A stretch of DNA of 33,986 bases from Gammaproteobacteria bacterium (GTDB lineage Bacteria > Pseudomonadota > Gammaproteobacteria > Pseudomonadales > Azotimanducaceae): assembly GCA_021773555.1 (NCBI GenBank), contig JAJFKA010000170.1, positions 1 to 33,986 on the forward strand. The letters are read 5' to 3'. Each line of letters starts with the position of its first letter. Position 1 is the first letter of the stretch. This document shows, in pieces, positions 24,882-33,986 of the stretch. Below the pieces are notes generated by a model that saw nothing but the letters and a program-made list of their open reading frames with translations, had not been told where the DNA came from and did no database searches. Made by a program: the position numbers and the translations under genes.

Positions 24882-26212
24882 TCGCTGTTGATTCTTGCTC
24901 GAAGGGATATCACCAGCAGGATTGAAGGTAGCCCCAGCAACGCAGCGACGATGAAAAATTCGAAATATCCAAAATTTTCAACAACCAGCCCGGAAAAACC
25001 GCTGATGAATTTTCCCGGCAACGTCATCAGGGAGCTGAACAGTGCATATTGAGTCGCCGTATAGGCGCGATTGGTCAGGCTGGACAGATAGGCGATGAAT
25101 GCTGTGGCGGCAAATCCGCCGCTGATGTTATCGGCACTAATCACAATGGCCAGATAAGTCACTTTTGGTTCTGACATCGCCAGCACAGCGAACAACAGAT
25201 TGGTCACAGCGACCGCAACGGCGCCAATGATCAGGGGCCGAAAGATGCCCCATTTAACGACCAGGACGCCGCAGACCGCCGATCCGGTAATCGACATGAA
25301 GAAGCCAAATATCTTGGCTACATTGGCTATCTCTGTCTTGCTATAACCCAGATCCAGATAGAATGGATTTGCCATGATGCCCATGGCGATATCACTCAGG
25401 CGAAAAACGGCAATAAATACCAGCACCACCAGCGCAAACCGGCCCTGGCGTTCAAAAAATTCGAGGAACGGGGCTGCCACTGCACCGATAAACCAGGACT
25501 GGATGTCTCGTATTGACCTGCTGCCGGTATTCAGGGTGCTCACAATACGCAGCTCAACCGCTTTGTCGACCCGCGTCGGATCAACCTCGGGTTCTGATAT
25601 CAGCATAACCGTGGCAATGCCAATTCCCACCAGGCAAGCCATGACAATATAGGCCGCCTGCCAACCGAAATACTCCGCCAGATACAATGCACCGGCACCC
25701 GCCGCCAGCAATGCTATCCGATAGCCGAATATGTAACTGGCCGACATGGCGCCCTGATACTCATCAACTGCGGCTTCGATACGATACGCGTCAATCGCAA
25801 TGTCCTGGGTGGCGGAGGAAAAAGCGACCAGCAGCGCACAGAGGCTCAATACCCCCAGGGCACTCGTGCCCATCAGCGACATCGCCAGCAATCCCAGTGC
25901 GATGCCAAGTTGGCCAACCAGCATCCAGCTTCGCCGCTGCCCCAGGGTTCGAGTCAACAACGGTAAGCGCAGGCGATCCACGACTGGTGCCCAGAAAACC
26001 TTGATAGAGTAGGTAATGCCTATCCAGGCGAAAAAACCAATCGAGCCTTTGCTCACGCCATCATCACGCAACCAGGCGGTCAGAGTGGAGAAAACCAGCA
26101 GGAAAGGAAGACCGGCAGAGAAGCCGAGGAATGCCATCGCGACCACACGCGGTTGCGTGTAGATCGAGGCCGCCTCAAACCAAGTGATTCTGGCTGAGGG
26201 ATCGGGTGTCAT
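24863..26212 (-). CDS. ampG: AmpG-like muropeptide permease (MFS)
   Basis: A 449-residue major facilitator with about twelve or more membrane segments. AmpG-typical blocks include AMAFLGFSAGLPFLLVFSTLTAWLRD near the N-terminus, GSIGFFAWIGITYSIKVFWAPVVDR, SSATQDIAIDAYRIE and the late SLTNRAYTATQYALFSSLMTLPGKF. AmpG imports GlcNAc-anhydroMurNAc peptides for cell-wall recycling and so feeds beta-lactamase induction signals. It is slightly shorter than E. coli AmpG (491 residues). There is no strong ribosome-binding site. The next gene, a secreted protein, is divergent, about 130 bases away, and I see nothing convincing in that gap. Confidence 0.9.
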   Translation of the reverse strand: MTPDPSARITWFEAASIYTQPRVVAMAFLGFSAGLPFLLVFSTLTAWLRDDGVSKGSIGFFAWIGITYSIKVFWAPVVDRLRLPLLTRTLGQRRSWMLVGQLGIALGLLAMSLMGTSALGVLSLCALLVAFSSATQDIAIDAYRIEAAVDEYQGAMSASYIFGYRIALLAAGAGALYLAEYFGWQAAYIVMACLVGIGIATVMLISEPEVDPTRVDKAVELRIVSTLNTGSRSIRDIQSWFIGAVAAPFLEFFERQGRFALVVLVFIAVFRLSDIAMGIMANPFYLDLGYSKTEIANVAKIFGFFMSITGSAVCGVLVVKWGIFRPLIIGAVAVAVTNLLFAVLAMSEPKVTYLAIVISADNISGGFAATAFIAYLSSLTNRAYTATQYALFSSLMTLPGKFISGFSGLVVENFGYFEFFIVAALLGLPSILLVISLRARINSDQGSHP

Positions 26213-26341
26213 GGCAGCAACCTGTCAGAATTAATTGAGTCGCAAATTGTTCGATGGAACTTCCGATCCAGCGGATTGCAAGTATACAATGGCGACTTCA
26301 CAAATATCTTGGTGACAAGAACTATCCAGGGATTCCAAATC

Positions 26342-26746
26342 ATGCGCACTATCGCCCTGCTCTTTGCCATATCGTTCGCCGTACCGCTGCTCGCGGGCTC
26401 CTCCCTGCACCAGGACACAAACCTGGCCCAGTGGAATTTTCCAGACGTCACAGGACTCAATATCAAACCCTATGACCAACGGATCTATGAAGCTGGTAAA
26501 ACCATGGATGGATCACAGTGCTGTCAGCGGGATATGTATCGGGTGGATGGTAAGAAAGTTGTGCTGCTCTCTCATCAGGGAACCTACTTTCTGGCGATCG
26601 TGATCGATAAGGATCAAAGCCATATGTACTTCGCAGAACAGCCCGGCCGATTCGTTGAACTACCGGTCGAAAAAGGCGCCCGTTGGAAAATCCCGGACTG
26701 GTTGTCCGCGTCGGCAGTGATCCCCGGGAATAGTGAAAATCCCTGA
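26342..26746 (+). CDS. Small secreted protein of unknown function
   Basis: A 134-residue protein with a clear Sec signal: MRTIALLFAISFAVPLLAG, probably cleaved near residue 19-20. The mature part is about 115 residues, with a paired cysteine (SQCCQRD at about 59-65) and several aromatic residues, and it reads as mixed beta structure. The open frame extends to 26276, but the signal peptide fixes the ATG at 26342, with AGGGA ten bases upstream. I do not recognise the family. It is convergent with yajQ and divergent from ampG, so there is no operon context. Confidence 0.65.
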   Translation: MRTIALLFAISFAVPLLAGSSLHQDTNLAQWNFPDVTGLNIKPYDQRIYEAGKTMDGSQCCQRDMYRVDGKKVVLLSHQGTYFLAIVIDKDQSHMYFAEQPGRFVELPVEKGARWKIPDWLSASAVIPGNSENP

Positions 26747-26762
26747 GCAGCAATTCGCTGCT
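26746..26762. terminator. Possible weak bidirectional hairpin
   Basis: AGCAGC and GCTGCT flank AATTC directly after the stop of the secreted protein, between two convergent genes. The T run is poor (TTGTC), so efficient termination is doubtful. Confidence 0.3.
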
Positions 26763-26789
26763 TGTCGATAATGGAGCACAGAGGGGCAT

Positions 26790-27272
26790 TTAATCCCGGA
26801 AGTTTTCATACTGAAGCGGGATATCGATTTCCGATTCCCGCAGCATTGACATCACACCCTGCAGGTCATCTCTTTTCTTTCCAGTGACCCTGATTTTCTC
26901 ACCCTGGATCGCGGCCTGCACCTTAAGCTTTTTGTCCTTGATCATCTTGACGATCTTTTTTGCCAGCAGGCTGTCAATGCCCTGTCTAAGCCTGATCACC
27001 TGGTGGTACAGTTTTCCACTGTGCTCCACTTCAGCGGGCTCCATCGCGTCCGCATCAACGGATCGCTTAATCAGTTTGGATCTCAATATATCCAGCATTT
27101 GTTCAAGCTGAATCTCCGCTTCGGCTGTCATTCTTACTTCAGCATCATTGCGTTCCATTCGTGCTTCAACTCCACGGAAGTCAAATCGAGTGCCGATTTC
27201 GCGGTTCGCCTGGTCCACAGCATTGTTCACTTCCTGTAAATCTACCTCGGAAACCACATCAAATGACGGCAT
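26790..27272 (-). CDS. yajQ: YajQ family nucleotide-binding protein
   Basis: A 160-residue cytosolic protein of the UPF0234/YajQ family. It starts [26 protein letters not shown] and contains [18 protein letters not shown] and [15 protein letters not shown], all family blocks. The protein consists of two RNP-like ferredoxin folds that bind nucleotides or RNA. A Xanthomonas homologue binds cyclic di-GMP and affects transcription, which may or may not apply here. AGAGGT nine bases before the ATG is a good ribosome-binding site. The divergent neighbour is a degenerate GGDEF protein, 70 bases away. Confidence 0.96.
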   Translation of the reverse strand: MPSFDVVSEVDLQEVNNAVDQANREIGTRFDFRGVEARMERNDAEVRMTAEAEIQLEQMLDILRSKLIKRSVDADAMEPAEVEHSGKLYHQVIRLRQGIDSLLAKKIVKMIKDKKLKVQAAIQGEKIRVTGKKRDDLQGVMSMLRESEIDIPLQYENFRD

Positions 27273-27342
27273 GTCTATTTACCTCTTTATTCATTAAACT
27301 CAAGCGCAGCATATCAAATTCACCCAACACACGAACCATTAC

Positions 27343-28284
27343 ATGTTTGATTTTCCTATAGTCGTGGTCAAAGGTGGTAATTCCATCCTGGATTTCTTTG
27401 ATCATGAACTAATCAAATTTACGAAAAATCGGGTCTGTTATGGCGCCGTCAACGCACTGCAGGTGCTTGAAGACGCACCGGCGAGTGTTGTCCTGACAGA
27501 AGTTGATGTCGGCGATATGAATGGCCTTGAGTTGGCCGAAGCCATCCGCGATATCGATCGGGAGCGAAACCACTATACTTACATTATTCTGATCGGCGCC
27601 ATCAATCCCAGGATCGTTGAATCCGATATCTTTCGCGACAGCATCGACGTGGTTACTGGAACGAAACGCGTTGACGTGATGACTCACCTGATTGTTGCAG
27701 GGGGAAGAATATCAAAAGAAATCAACGACTTGAGCTCAACCCAGGTGGCCTTGCAAAGACTCTGCAACGAGTTGAGCAAGGGTCAGTTGCTGGACCCGCT
27801 CACCGGGCTTGGCAACCAGACTTTCGCCGAACAGACCCTGCACAATTCCATTCGTCAGATCGAATCTCGCGGCGGAGCCGTGTGTTTCATGCTCATCTCA
27901 ATCCAGAATTATGAGGTTATCAAGGAAACCTTCGATACCACCATTGCCGGTGAGTTGGTGGTGTCAGTTTCTGAGCGAATACAATCCCTGGTCCGCCCAC
28001 TGGACGTTGTTACTTACTATGCACCGGGACAATTCGCCTTGATTCTCATTCAACCGAGCATTGAACAGTGCACTGCGGAATGTTACCAACGTATATACGA
28101 AGGGGTAAAGTTAAAAAGCTACACAACTTCAGCAGGATTTCAACCGGTCGAACTGGCAATGAGTGTCTGTGCAGGAACAGCCGAGACCGGTCCCCCCAGT
28201 GATAAAACACTCATTGATACAGCCATCGACAATCTCGAAATTTCACATCGAACCGACTCCATGATTGTGAAACACATCTCCTGA
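27343..28284 (+). CDS. Degenerate receiver plus degenerate GGDEF protein
   Basis: A 313-residue protein. Residues about 1-120 read as a CheY-like receiver, but at the phosphoacceptor position there is Glu (E53 in LTEVDVGDMNGLEL) where Asp is expected. Residues about 140-313 form a GGDEF-like domain that keeps the entry motif DPLTGLGNQ (151-159). The active-site loop that should be GG(D/E)EF reads APGQF (about 227-231), so diguanylate cyclase activity is not expected. It may instead bind a nucleotide or a partner protein. No DNA-binding or membrane segment is seen. The cobalamin adenosyltransferase gene begins 9 bases later, so the two are probably cotranscribed. Ribosome-binding site is weak. 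Confidence 0.75.
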   Translation: MFDFPIVVVKGGNSILDFFDHELIKFTKNRVCYGAVNALQVLEDAPASVVLTEVDVGDMNGLELAEAIRDIDRERNHYTYIILIGAINPRIVESDIFRDSIDVVTGTKRVDVMTHLIVAGGRISKEINDLSSTQVALQRLCNELSKGQLLDPLTGLGNQTFAEQTLHNSIRQIESRGGAVCFMLISIQNYEVIKETFDTTIAGELVVSVSERIQSLVRPLDVVTYYAPGQFALILIQPSIEQCTAECYQRIYEGVKLKSYTTSAGFQPVELAMSVCAGTAETGPPSDKTLIDTAIDNLEISHRTDSMIVKHIS

Positions 28285-28293
28285 GAGCAACCA

Positions 28294-28857
28294 ATGGGAA
28301 AACGCCTTTCAAAAATCTATACGCGTACTGGCGACAAGGGTGAAACTGGTCTGGGTGATGGCAATCGAGTCAGCAAGACGCATCCACGCATTGAAGCCAT
28401 CGGTTCGGTTGACGAGCTTAACAGCACAATCGGATTACTGATCGAAGATTTAGCGGCGGCGGACCTTGACGCGCTTGAAGAATCCAAAAGCTTCCTGGCG
28501 TCGTGCCAGCACCGGATTTTCGATCTGGGGGGTGAACTTTCAATACCTGGATTCGAGTTGATCAGGCAAACGCATGTGATCGCAATTGAACAACAGCTCG
28601 ATGCGCTCAATCGACATCTGCAGCCGCTGGATAACTTTATTTTGCCGGGCGGGTCACGACTAATCGCCCAGTGCCACATGGCAAGAAGCATTTGCCGACG
28701 TGCTGAGCGGCACGTGGTCAGCCTGCAGGAACTGGAAAGCATCAATCCCTTCGGTCTTGAATTCCTGAACCGGCTTTCAGATTATCTGTTTGTGCTCGCA
28801 AGGTTTGCTGCACAAGCGACAGGCACGCCCGAAGTGTTGTGGCGCAAAGATTCCTAG
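28294..28857 (+). CDS. PduO-type ATP:cob(I)alamin adenosyltransferase
   Basis: A 187-residue enzyme that transfers the adenosyl group of ATP to cob(I)alamin, producing coenzyme B12. The N-terminal ATP-binding motif is KIYTRTGDKGETGLGDG (about 7-23), followed by the conserved IEAIGSVDELNSTIG. The C-terminal helix carries the conserved ARSICRRAERHVV arginines and the late NRLSDYLFVLAR. This is the PduO/MMAB family, unrelated to BtuR/CobA. It follows the degenerate GGDEF gene by 9 bases and converges with aceF. A BtuF-like gene about 4.5 kb away also points to cobalamin use, but on the other strand. Confidence 0.95.
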   Translation: MGKRLSKIYTRTGDKGETGLGDGNRVSKTHPRIEAIGSVDELNSTIGLLIEDLAAADLDALEESKSFLASCQHRIFDLGGELSIPGFELIRQTHVIAIEQQLDALNRHLQPLDNFILPGGSRLIAQCHMARSICRRAERHVVSLQELESINPFGLEFLNRLSDYLFVLARFAAQATGTPEVLWRKDS

Positions 28858-28950
28858 CCAGCAGAACCTTTTCCCAGAGAAAAGCCACAACTCGTCATGT
28901 TTGATACCTGTTTTGCCGTCCGGTGATTGAAGCCGATTCCGGCCATGCGC

Positions 28951-30606
28951 TTACAGCAGCATCCGCCTGACATCGCTCAGCACCTTCGCCAGGTAATTCG
29001 TGAATCTGGCCGCCTCGGCCCCATCAATCGCCCGATGATCGTAAGATAACGAAAGTGGCAACATGGTCCGCGGAACAAACTCCATGCCATTGAAGTGCGG
29101 CTTAACACCGGATCTGGAAACACCCAGAATCGCAACTTCCGGGGCGTTAACAATTGGCGTGAACGCAGTACCTCCAATCCCGCCGAGACTCGAAATTGTA
29201 AATGTTGCGCCTTGCATCGAATCCATCGGCAGTTTCTTGTCACGGGCAAGGCCCGCAAGCTCGGCAGATTCACTTGCGAGCGCGATGATACCTTTTTTAT
29301 CCACGTCTTTAAGCACTGGAACCACCAGTCCGTCCTCAGTCTCAACGGCAATGCCGATGTGGTAATACTTTTTGTGAATCAGGTGCTCATATCCGGATTG
29401 CAACGACGCATTGAACTGCGGATATTTAATCAGTGCGTTAACCGTGGCCTTTAGCAGAAACGCGAGCGGTGTCAGCTTCACGCCCTGTTTGGCCAACTCC
29501 GCGTTCTGCTCTTTCCGAAAAACTTCCATATCGGTCACGTCTGCCTCATCGAACTGGGTGACGTGCGCTACATTCAGCCAGCTGCGATGCAGGTTTTTCG
29601 CACTCGCCTTGCGTATTCGGGAAAGTGGTACTAATTCAACTTCGCCGAATTTAGTGAAATCCACGTCCGGGATAGCAGGAATGCCCGTGGTATTCGCGGA
29701 CTGACCCGCTGATTGACTCCACAGCCGCGATTTCACATAGGCATGAACGTCTTCTTTGAGAATTCGGCGGTGTTTTCCAGTTCCCACGACTTCTGCGATG
29801 GACACGCCGTATTCCCGCGCCTGCTTGCGCACTGCCGGACCAGCGTGCACCCTGGTCGAATTGGCCGCAGGATCAGACTGCTCCGGGGATGGTGTTTCAG
29901 GTTTCTTTACCGCCGTGTCTTCGCGCACCGGGGTTTCACGCACCGGAGCCTCACTGACCTTCGCTGCGGGTGACGTTGATTCAGCTGTTTCAATGACCAA
30001 AATGAGATCACCTTCCTCAACCGCTGCACCGAGATCGACTGCGATGGATATCACAACGCCGTCGAGAGGAGCGGGGATTTCCATGCTGGCCTTGTCCGAT
30101 TCCAGCACGATCAGTGATTCATCTTTTGATACGCGGGCACCAGCTGCGACAAGGATCTCGACCACCTCAACGTTGTCGGCTTCGCCCACGTCGGGTACGC
30201 GCACTTCATGCGTCGAGGTCTCTGACCCACTCTGATCGGGTTCCGGGGTCTGTCGCATTTCAGGTTCAGATTCAGACACAGGCTCGTCCACGGATGGGGT
30301 ATCTGCCATGGTCACTGGGTCATCTGCGGCTGCCGAATCAGAATCCTGCGATTTGCCAGGTGCCGCCTCGGTTTCCAGCTCAAGTTCAAGCAGCAGATCA
30401 CCTTCGTTAACGGCATCTCCTTCGCTGATTGCAATGGTCGATACCCTCCCTGCGTGCGGGGCAGGAATCTCCATACTCGCCTTATCTGATTCGAGGACAA
30501 CGAGCGAAGCATCAAGCTCGACATAGTCACCCACCGCGACAAGGATTTCGACAACTTCTACATTGTCGGCTTCACCAACGTCAGGAACGAATACTTTTTC
30601 AACCAT
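28951..30606 (-). CDS. aceF: Pyruvate dehydrogenase E2, dihydrolipoyl acetyltransferase
   Basis: A 551-residue core component of pyruvate dehydrogenase that passes acetyl groups from lipoate to CoA. Two lipoyl domains lie at about 1-78 and 133-210, with lipoylated lysines K42 and K172 in identical [12 protein letters not shown] motifs. They are joined by acidic, Pro/Ser-rich linkers. The subunit-binding domain follows at about 252-290 ([19 protein letters not shown]). The catalytic domain ends [16 protein letters not shown] with the active histidine near 524. E. coli has three lipoyl domains. The gene starts two bases after the aceE stop, so translation is coupled. No lpd follows; E3 must be encoded elsewhere. 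Confidence 0.97.
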   Translation of the reverse strand: MVEKVFVPDVGEADNVEVVEILVAVGDYVELDASLVVLESDKASMEIPAPHAGRVSTIAISEGDAVNEGDLLLELELETEAAPGKSQDSDSAAADDPVTMADTPSVDEPVSESEPEMRQTPEPDQSGSETSTHEVRVPDVGEADNVEVVEILVAAGARVSKDESLIVLESDKASMEIPAPLDGVVISIAVDLGAAVEEGDLILVIETAESTSPAAKVSEAPVRETPVREDTAVKKPETPSPEQSDPAANSTRVHAGPAVRKQAREYGVSIAEVVGTGKHRRILKEDVHAYVKSRLWSQSAGQSANTTGIPAIPDVDFTKFGEVELVPLSRIRKASAKNLHRSWLNVAHVTQFDEADVTDMEVFRKEQNAELAKQGVKLTPLAFLLKATVNALIKYPQFNASLQSGYEHLIHKKYYHIGIAVETEDGLVVPVLKDVDKKGIIALASESAELAGLARDKKLPMDSMQGATFTISSLGGIGGTAFTPIVNAPEVAILGVSRSGVKPHFNGMEFVPRTMLPLSLSYDHRAIDGAEAARFTNYLAKVLSDVRRMLL

Positions 30607-30608
30607 GA

Positions 30609-33290
30609 TCAGGAAATACTCGGGTCAGGTTTATCAGGATCGATATTGAATTTTTTCAGCGCCTCAGTCACCAGCGTACTATCAATAACATTTTCCTTCA
30701 CCAGTGCATCCAGTGCAGCGACCACAATAAAAAAGCGATCCACTTCAAAGAAATGACGCAACCGTTCACGGGTATCACTGCGACCAAAACCATCCGTGCC
30801 AAGGACACTGTAAGTCGAGGGTATGAATTCACGCACCTGGTCCGCATAATTTTTCATGTAGTCGGTCGCTGCAATCACCGGGCCCCGCGTATCGGCGAGA
30901 CATGACTCAATGTGACTCTGGCGCGGCGTTTCTTCCGGATGCAGCATGTTCCATCTTGACACTGAATCAGCCTCACGTTTCAGTTCGTTGAAGCTGGTAA
31001 CACTCCATATGTCAGCGGCCACATCAAACTCAGTCTTCAACAATTCTGCCGCCGCAATGACCTCAAGCAGGATCGCTCCAGAGCCCATTAGCTGGACCAC
31101 CTTCTTACTGTTTTTCCTGGTATTTTTAGTTAACCGATACATGCCCTTAATGATGCCTTCCTCGCAGTCCGCAGGTATTGCCGGTTGCGCATAGTTTTCA
31201 TTCATTAAGGTGATGTAGAAATACTTCGGTTCCTTTTTAATAAACATGGTTTGCAAACCATGGTGAATGATCACTGCAAGCTCATAAGCATAGGTCGGAT
31301 CGTAGGACACACAATTGGGCACCGTGGATGCAAGAACATGACTGTGACCATCCTGGTGTTGCAGCCCTTCACCGTTAAGCGTTGTCCTGCCCGAAGTGCC
31401 TCCCAGCAAAAACCCTCTCGCCTGCAGATCACCGGCCGCCCAGCAAAGATCGCCGACCCGTTGAAAGCCAAACATGGAGTAATAGATGTAGAACGGAATC
31501 AACACACTGGCATGATTCGAGTAGGATGTGGCTGCAGCTAACCACGCAGCGAAGGCGCCGCCTTCGTTAATCCCCTCCTCCATTACCTGCCCGTCCTGAT
31601 CCTCGCGATAATACATTAGCTGGCTCGCATCGCTGGGTTCGTACAACTGCCCAACTGCCGAATAGATCCCCAACTGTCGAAACATTCCCTCCATGCCAAA
31701 GGTCCTGGCCTCGTCTGGAACGATGGGAACAATTCTTGTGCCAATGTTCTTATCCTTGATCAGCGCTGAGAGGATCCTGACAAACGCCATGGTCGTTGAT
31801 ATCTCCCGGTCGCCCGTGCCCTTCAAAACCGACCCAAGAATATCGATTCCCGGCAGCTTGAGCGTCTCAAACTCAGTTCGTCGGGTTGGCATGGATCCAC
31901 CCAGCGCTGCCCTTCGCTCTTTTAGATAACGCATTTCGGTCGAATCTTCCGGCGGGCGGTAGTATGGAACGGTTGCCAGTTCGGAATCCGGCAGTGGAAT
32001 ATCAAATCGGTCGCGGAACTCCTTCAATCCTTCCAGGTCCAGTTTTTTTACCGAGTGGGTGTAATTTTGTGCCTCACCAGCCGGGCCAAGCCCATAACCC
32101 TTCACTGTTTTGGCAAGAATGACCGTTGGCTGGCCCTTGTGTTTAGTGGCCGCGGCGTACGCCGCATAGACCTTGTAGGGATCGTGTCCACCCCGATTCA
32201 GGCGATAGATATCTTCATCAGAAAGGTCCTCAACAATTTTCAACAATTCCGGGTACCTTCCGAAAAAGTGCTCACGGGTGTAACCGCCGTCCCGACTCTT
32301 GTAATTCTGGTACTCGCCGTCAACGGCTTCGTCCATCCTTTGTTGCAGCAGACCCATCTTGTCTTTCTCAAACAAGGTGTCCCACATTCGTCCCCAGACA
32401 ACTTTAATGACATTCCAACCGGCACCGCGAAACGATGCTTCCAGTTCCTGAATGATTTTACCGTTGCCCCTGACCGGGCCATCCAGCCTCTGCAAATTAC
32501 AATTGACGACAAAGATCAGATTGTCGAGCCCCTCCCTCCCGGCGAGTGCAATTGCGCCCTGGGATTCAGGTTCATCCATTTCGCCATCACCGGCAAAACA
32601 CCAGACTTTGCGATCACTTTCCTTCGTGTGACCACGAAATGCCAGGTACTTCATAATGTGCGCCTGGTAAATCGCCTGAAGTGGACCTAGCCCCATCGAG
32701 ACCGTTGGAAACTGCCAGTAATCAGGCATCAACCAGGGATGGGGATAGGATGACAGTCCATCGCCATCGACTTCCTGGCGAAATTTGTCCAATTGTGCTT
32801 CGGTGAGATGTCCTTCGAGAAAAGATCGCGCGTAAATACCCGGAGCGCTGTGTCCCTGGATATAGAGCAGATCACCTGGCCCATCATCGACGGACGCCCT
32901 GAAAAAATAATTAAAGCCCACATCATAAAGTGTCGCACTGGACTGAAAGCTGGAAATATGACCCCCCAGCGTCGGATCCTTCAGATTCGCACGCATGACC
33001 ATCGCCATGGCGTTCCAGCGTATCAAGGAGCGAAGCCCCCGTTCGAGGAAGAGGTCACCGGGCATTCTTGCTTCTTTGCTGACAGGAATAGTATTTCGGT
33101 AGGGCGTATTAATGGCGTAGGGAAGTTGCGCACCGGTTTCTGTCAAACGAGTGGATAACCTCTGTAAAATGAACTGGGCACGTTCAACCCCACCCGTCTC
33201 GAGCACCGAATTAATCGCCTCCATCCAATCCGCCGTCTCTACCGGATCAACATCTACGACCGTTTTCTTACCAATCTGGTTTTCGTCCAT
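30609..33290 (-). CDS. aceE: Pyruvate dehydrogenase E1, homodimeric
   Basis: An 893-residue thiamine diphosphate enzyme that decarboxylates pyruvate and acetylates the E2 lipoyl groups. It is the single-chain AceE type (E. coli 887 residues). The thiamine motif runs from [14 protein letters not shown] to [17 protein letters not shown]. Other recognisable blocks are [40 protein letters not shown] and [22 protein letters not shown] at the C-terminus. GAGGA precedes the ATG. It is the first gene of aceE-aceF. I found no convincing PdhR-type operator in the 84 bases upstream, where a TATAGT could be a -10 element. Confidence 0.98.
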   Translation of the reverse strand: MDENQIGKKTVVDVDPVETADWMEAINSVLETGGVERAQFILQRLSTRLTETGAQLPYAINTPYRNTIPVSKEARMPGDLFLERGLRSLIRWNAMAMVMRANLKDPTLGGHISSFQSSATLYDVGFNYFFRASVDDGPGDLLYIQGHSAPGIYARSFLEGHLTEAQLDKFRQEVDGDGLSSYPHPWLMPDYWQFPTVSMGLGPLQAIYQAHIMKYLAFRGHTKESDRKVWCFAGDGEMDEPESQGAIALAGREGLDNLIFVVNCNLQRLDGPVRGNGKIIQELEASFRGAGWNVIKVVWGRMWDTLFEKDKMGLLQQRMDEAVDGEYQNYKSRDGGYTREHFFGRYPELLKIVEDLSDEDIYRLNRGGHDPYKVYAAYAAATKHKGQPTVILAKTVKGYGLGPAGEAQNYTHSVKKLDLEGLKEFRDRFDIPLPDSELATVPYYRPPEDSTEMRYLKERRAALGGSMPTRRTEFETLKLPGIDILGSVLKGTGDREISTTMAFVRILSALIKDKNIGTRIVPIVPDEARTFGMEGMFRQLGIYSAVGQLYEPSDASQLMYYREDQDGQVMEEGINEGGAFAAWLAAATSYSNHASVLIPFYIYYSMFGFQRVGDLCWAAGDLQARGFLLGGTSGRTTLNGEGLQHQDGHSHVLASTVPNCVSYDPTYAYELAVIIHHGLQTMFIKKEPKYFYITLMNENYAQPAIPADCEEGIIKGMYRLTKNTRKNSKKVVQLMGSGAILLEVIAAAELLKTEFDVAADIWSVTSFNELKREADSVSRWNMLHPEETPRQSHIESCLADTRGPVIAATDYMKNYADQVREFIPSTYSVLGTDGFGRSDTRERLRHFFEVDRFFIVVAALDALVKENVIDSTLVTEALKKFNIDPDKPDPSIS

Positions 33291-33374
33291 CTTCTTGTCC
33301 TCGCTACCGCCGGATCAAAGAACTATAACGCAGGGACCTCATCTTCGTTACGTTATTCATGATCTTAAAAAAGT

Positions 33375-33986
33375 CTATCCATGGATGATTTTGCATAACT
33401 GATCGATGCCCTCAAGCATCCGTAAAGAAGGTCTGGAAATCAGGCCCGGATCAATCCAGCGTAACTTCTCCTTAAATCCGGGATATCTGCTCCATTTCGC
33501 TTTCCAGGGGGACTCGGCATTCCCCTCGGGTTTGCTGATGACCAGGACGTCTGGGTCGGCCATCAGAATTGATTCCATTGACACCAGTGGTACCGAAACC
33601 GGTTGTTCAGCGAAAACATTCTCTCCCTTACACAACTGTATCGCCTGACCGATCAGGTGATCGCTATTGACCGAATACAGGTTCTGGTCTGATATCTGAA
33701 AAAAAACAGTGGGTCTAGAAGCGGAATAACTCACTTGCTGAAATTCCTCAAGGCGTAGCAGCAATCGGTTGTGCAATTCCTCACCACGTTCCGGAACTCC
33801 GGTTAGCTTCGCCATCGCCGACAAGGTATCCCCGATGCCTGCGATCGTTCGGGCTTCATTAATGTAGATGGCATAGCCGAGTCCACGAAGGTGAGTCAGC
33901 GCGCGATTCGTCCCTCCCGTTGACCAGGCAAAAACAATGTTCGGCCGTAACGAAACAATCAGCTCCACATTCACGGCGAAAGCATC
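33375..33986 (-). CDS. btuF: BtuF-like periplasmic binding protein (C-terminal part)
   Basis: The last 203 residues of a class III (TroA-like) binding protein; its N-terminus and signal peptide lie beyond the right edge. The segment VELIVSLRPNIVFAWSTGG corresponds to the BtuF motif where the first lobe places a ligand-contacting tryptophan. The backbone helix between lobes (ARTIAGIGDTLSAMAKLTG) follows, then SMESILMADPDVLVIS and RPSLRMLEGIDQLCKIIH at the end. BtuF delivers vitamin B12 to BtuCD. A haem- or siderophore-binding relative cannot be fully excluded, but BtuF fits best and agrees with the adenosyltransferase nearby. It lies 84 bases upstream of aceE on the same strand. Confidence 0.82.
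   Translation of the reverse strand, partial: DAFAVNVELIVSLRPNIVFAWSTGGTNRALTHLRGLGYAIYINEARTIAGIGDTLSAMAKLTGVPERGEELHNRLLLRLEEFQQVSYSASRPTVFFQISDQNLYSVNSDHLIGQAIQLCKGENVFAEQPVSVPLVSMESILMADPDVLVISKPEGNAESPWKAKWSRYPGFKEKLRWIDPGLISRPSLRMLEGIDQLCKIIHG

Noticed and set aside
28858-28950. Cobalamin riboswitch near the adenosyltransferase or BtuF-like gene
   Set aside because: No B12-box-like sequence was recognised in the short gaps. The upstream region of the BtuF-like gene is outside the window.
32055-32690. 211-residue plus-strand ORF
   Set aside because: It lies wholly antisense within aceE over the thiamine-binding region and shows no family features or ribosome-binding site.

Overview
The window is about 34 kb of a bacterial chromosome, moderately GC-balanced and densely coding. 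Gene content points to a gammaproteobacterium, probably marine or halotolerant. Indicators are exonuclease I (sbcB), an ExeA/ExeB-type gspAB pair, the homodimeric aceE/aceF pyruvate dehydrogenase, yajQ, ampG and apeB, together with an NhaD Na+/H+ antiporter, a betaine-type ABC transporter and an SLC13 carrier. The genus cannot be fixed by reading alone. I see no tRNA, rRNA, insertion sequence, phage gene or CRISPR array. This is ordinary core chromosome, and the interest lies in its regulatory RNA, its operators and a few divergent enzymes.

Layout. 1-1.5 kb: 5' part of nhaD and an enoyl-CoA hydratase-family gene. 1.6-7.7 kb: a methionine/sulfur neighbourhood with a MalY/PatB C-S lyase, msrA, purC, a homocysteine-forming sulfhydrylase of the MetZ/MetY family, and a short-form methionyl-tRNA synthetase. 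The sulfhydrylase follows a SAM-II-like riboswitch fused to an intrinsic terminator. The synthetase follows a sigma70-type promoter, a 27-codon leader peptide with an MMMPM run, and a terminator hairpin just before its ribosome-binding site. One gene therefore appears to sense S-adenosylmethionine and the other Met-tRNA charging.

7.7-16.4 kb: apeB; a citrate synthase-family enzyme with Glu in place of the catalytic Asp; a divergent LysR regulator; a two-gene betaine/choline-type ABC importer whose binding protein is fused to the permease; sbcB; an SLC13 symporter. 16.4-22.1 kb: a lipoprotein metallopeptidase, a YihG-like acyltransferase, gspA-gspB, a coiled-coil membrane protein and a PuuD-type membrane protein.

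22.3-26.2 kb: groES-groEL under a promoter bracketed by two CIRCE (HrcA) operators, the divergent alkyltransferase-like gene atl, and ampG. 26.3-34 kb: a small secreted protein, yajQ, a degenerate receiver-GGDEF protein paired with a PduO-type cobalamin adenosyltransferase, aceE-aceF, and a BtuF-like binding protein cut by the window end.

Several starts were moved from the longest ORF using ribosome-binding sites and family N-termini. Apparent TTG starts occur for the lipoprotein, acyltransferase and atl genes, and a GTG start for the citrate synthase-like gene. The longest intergenic stretch, about 320 bases between metG and apeB, is filled by the metG leader.
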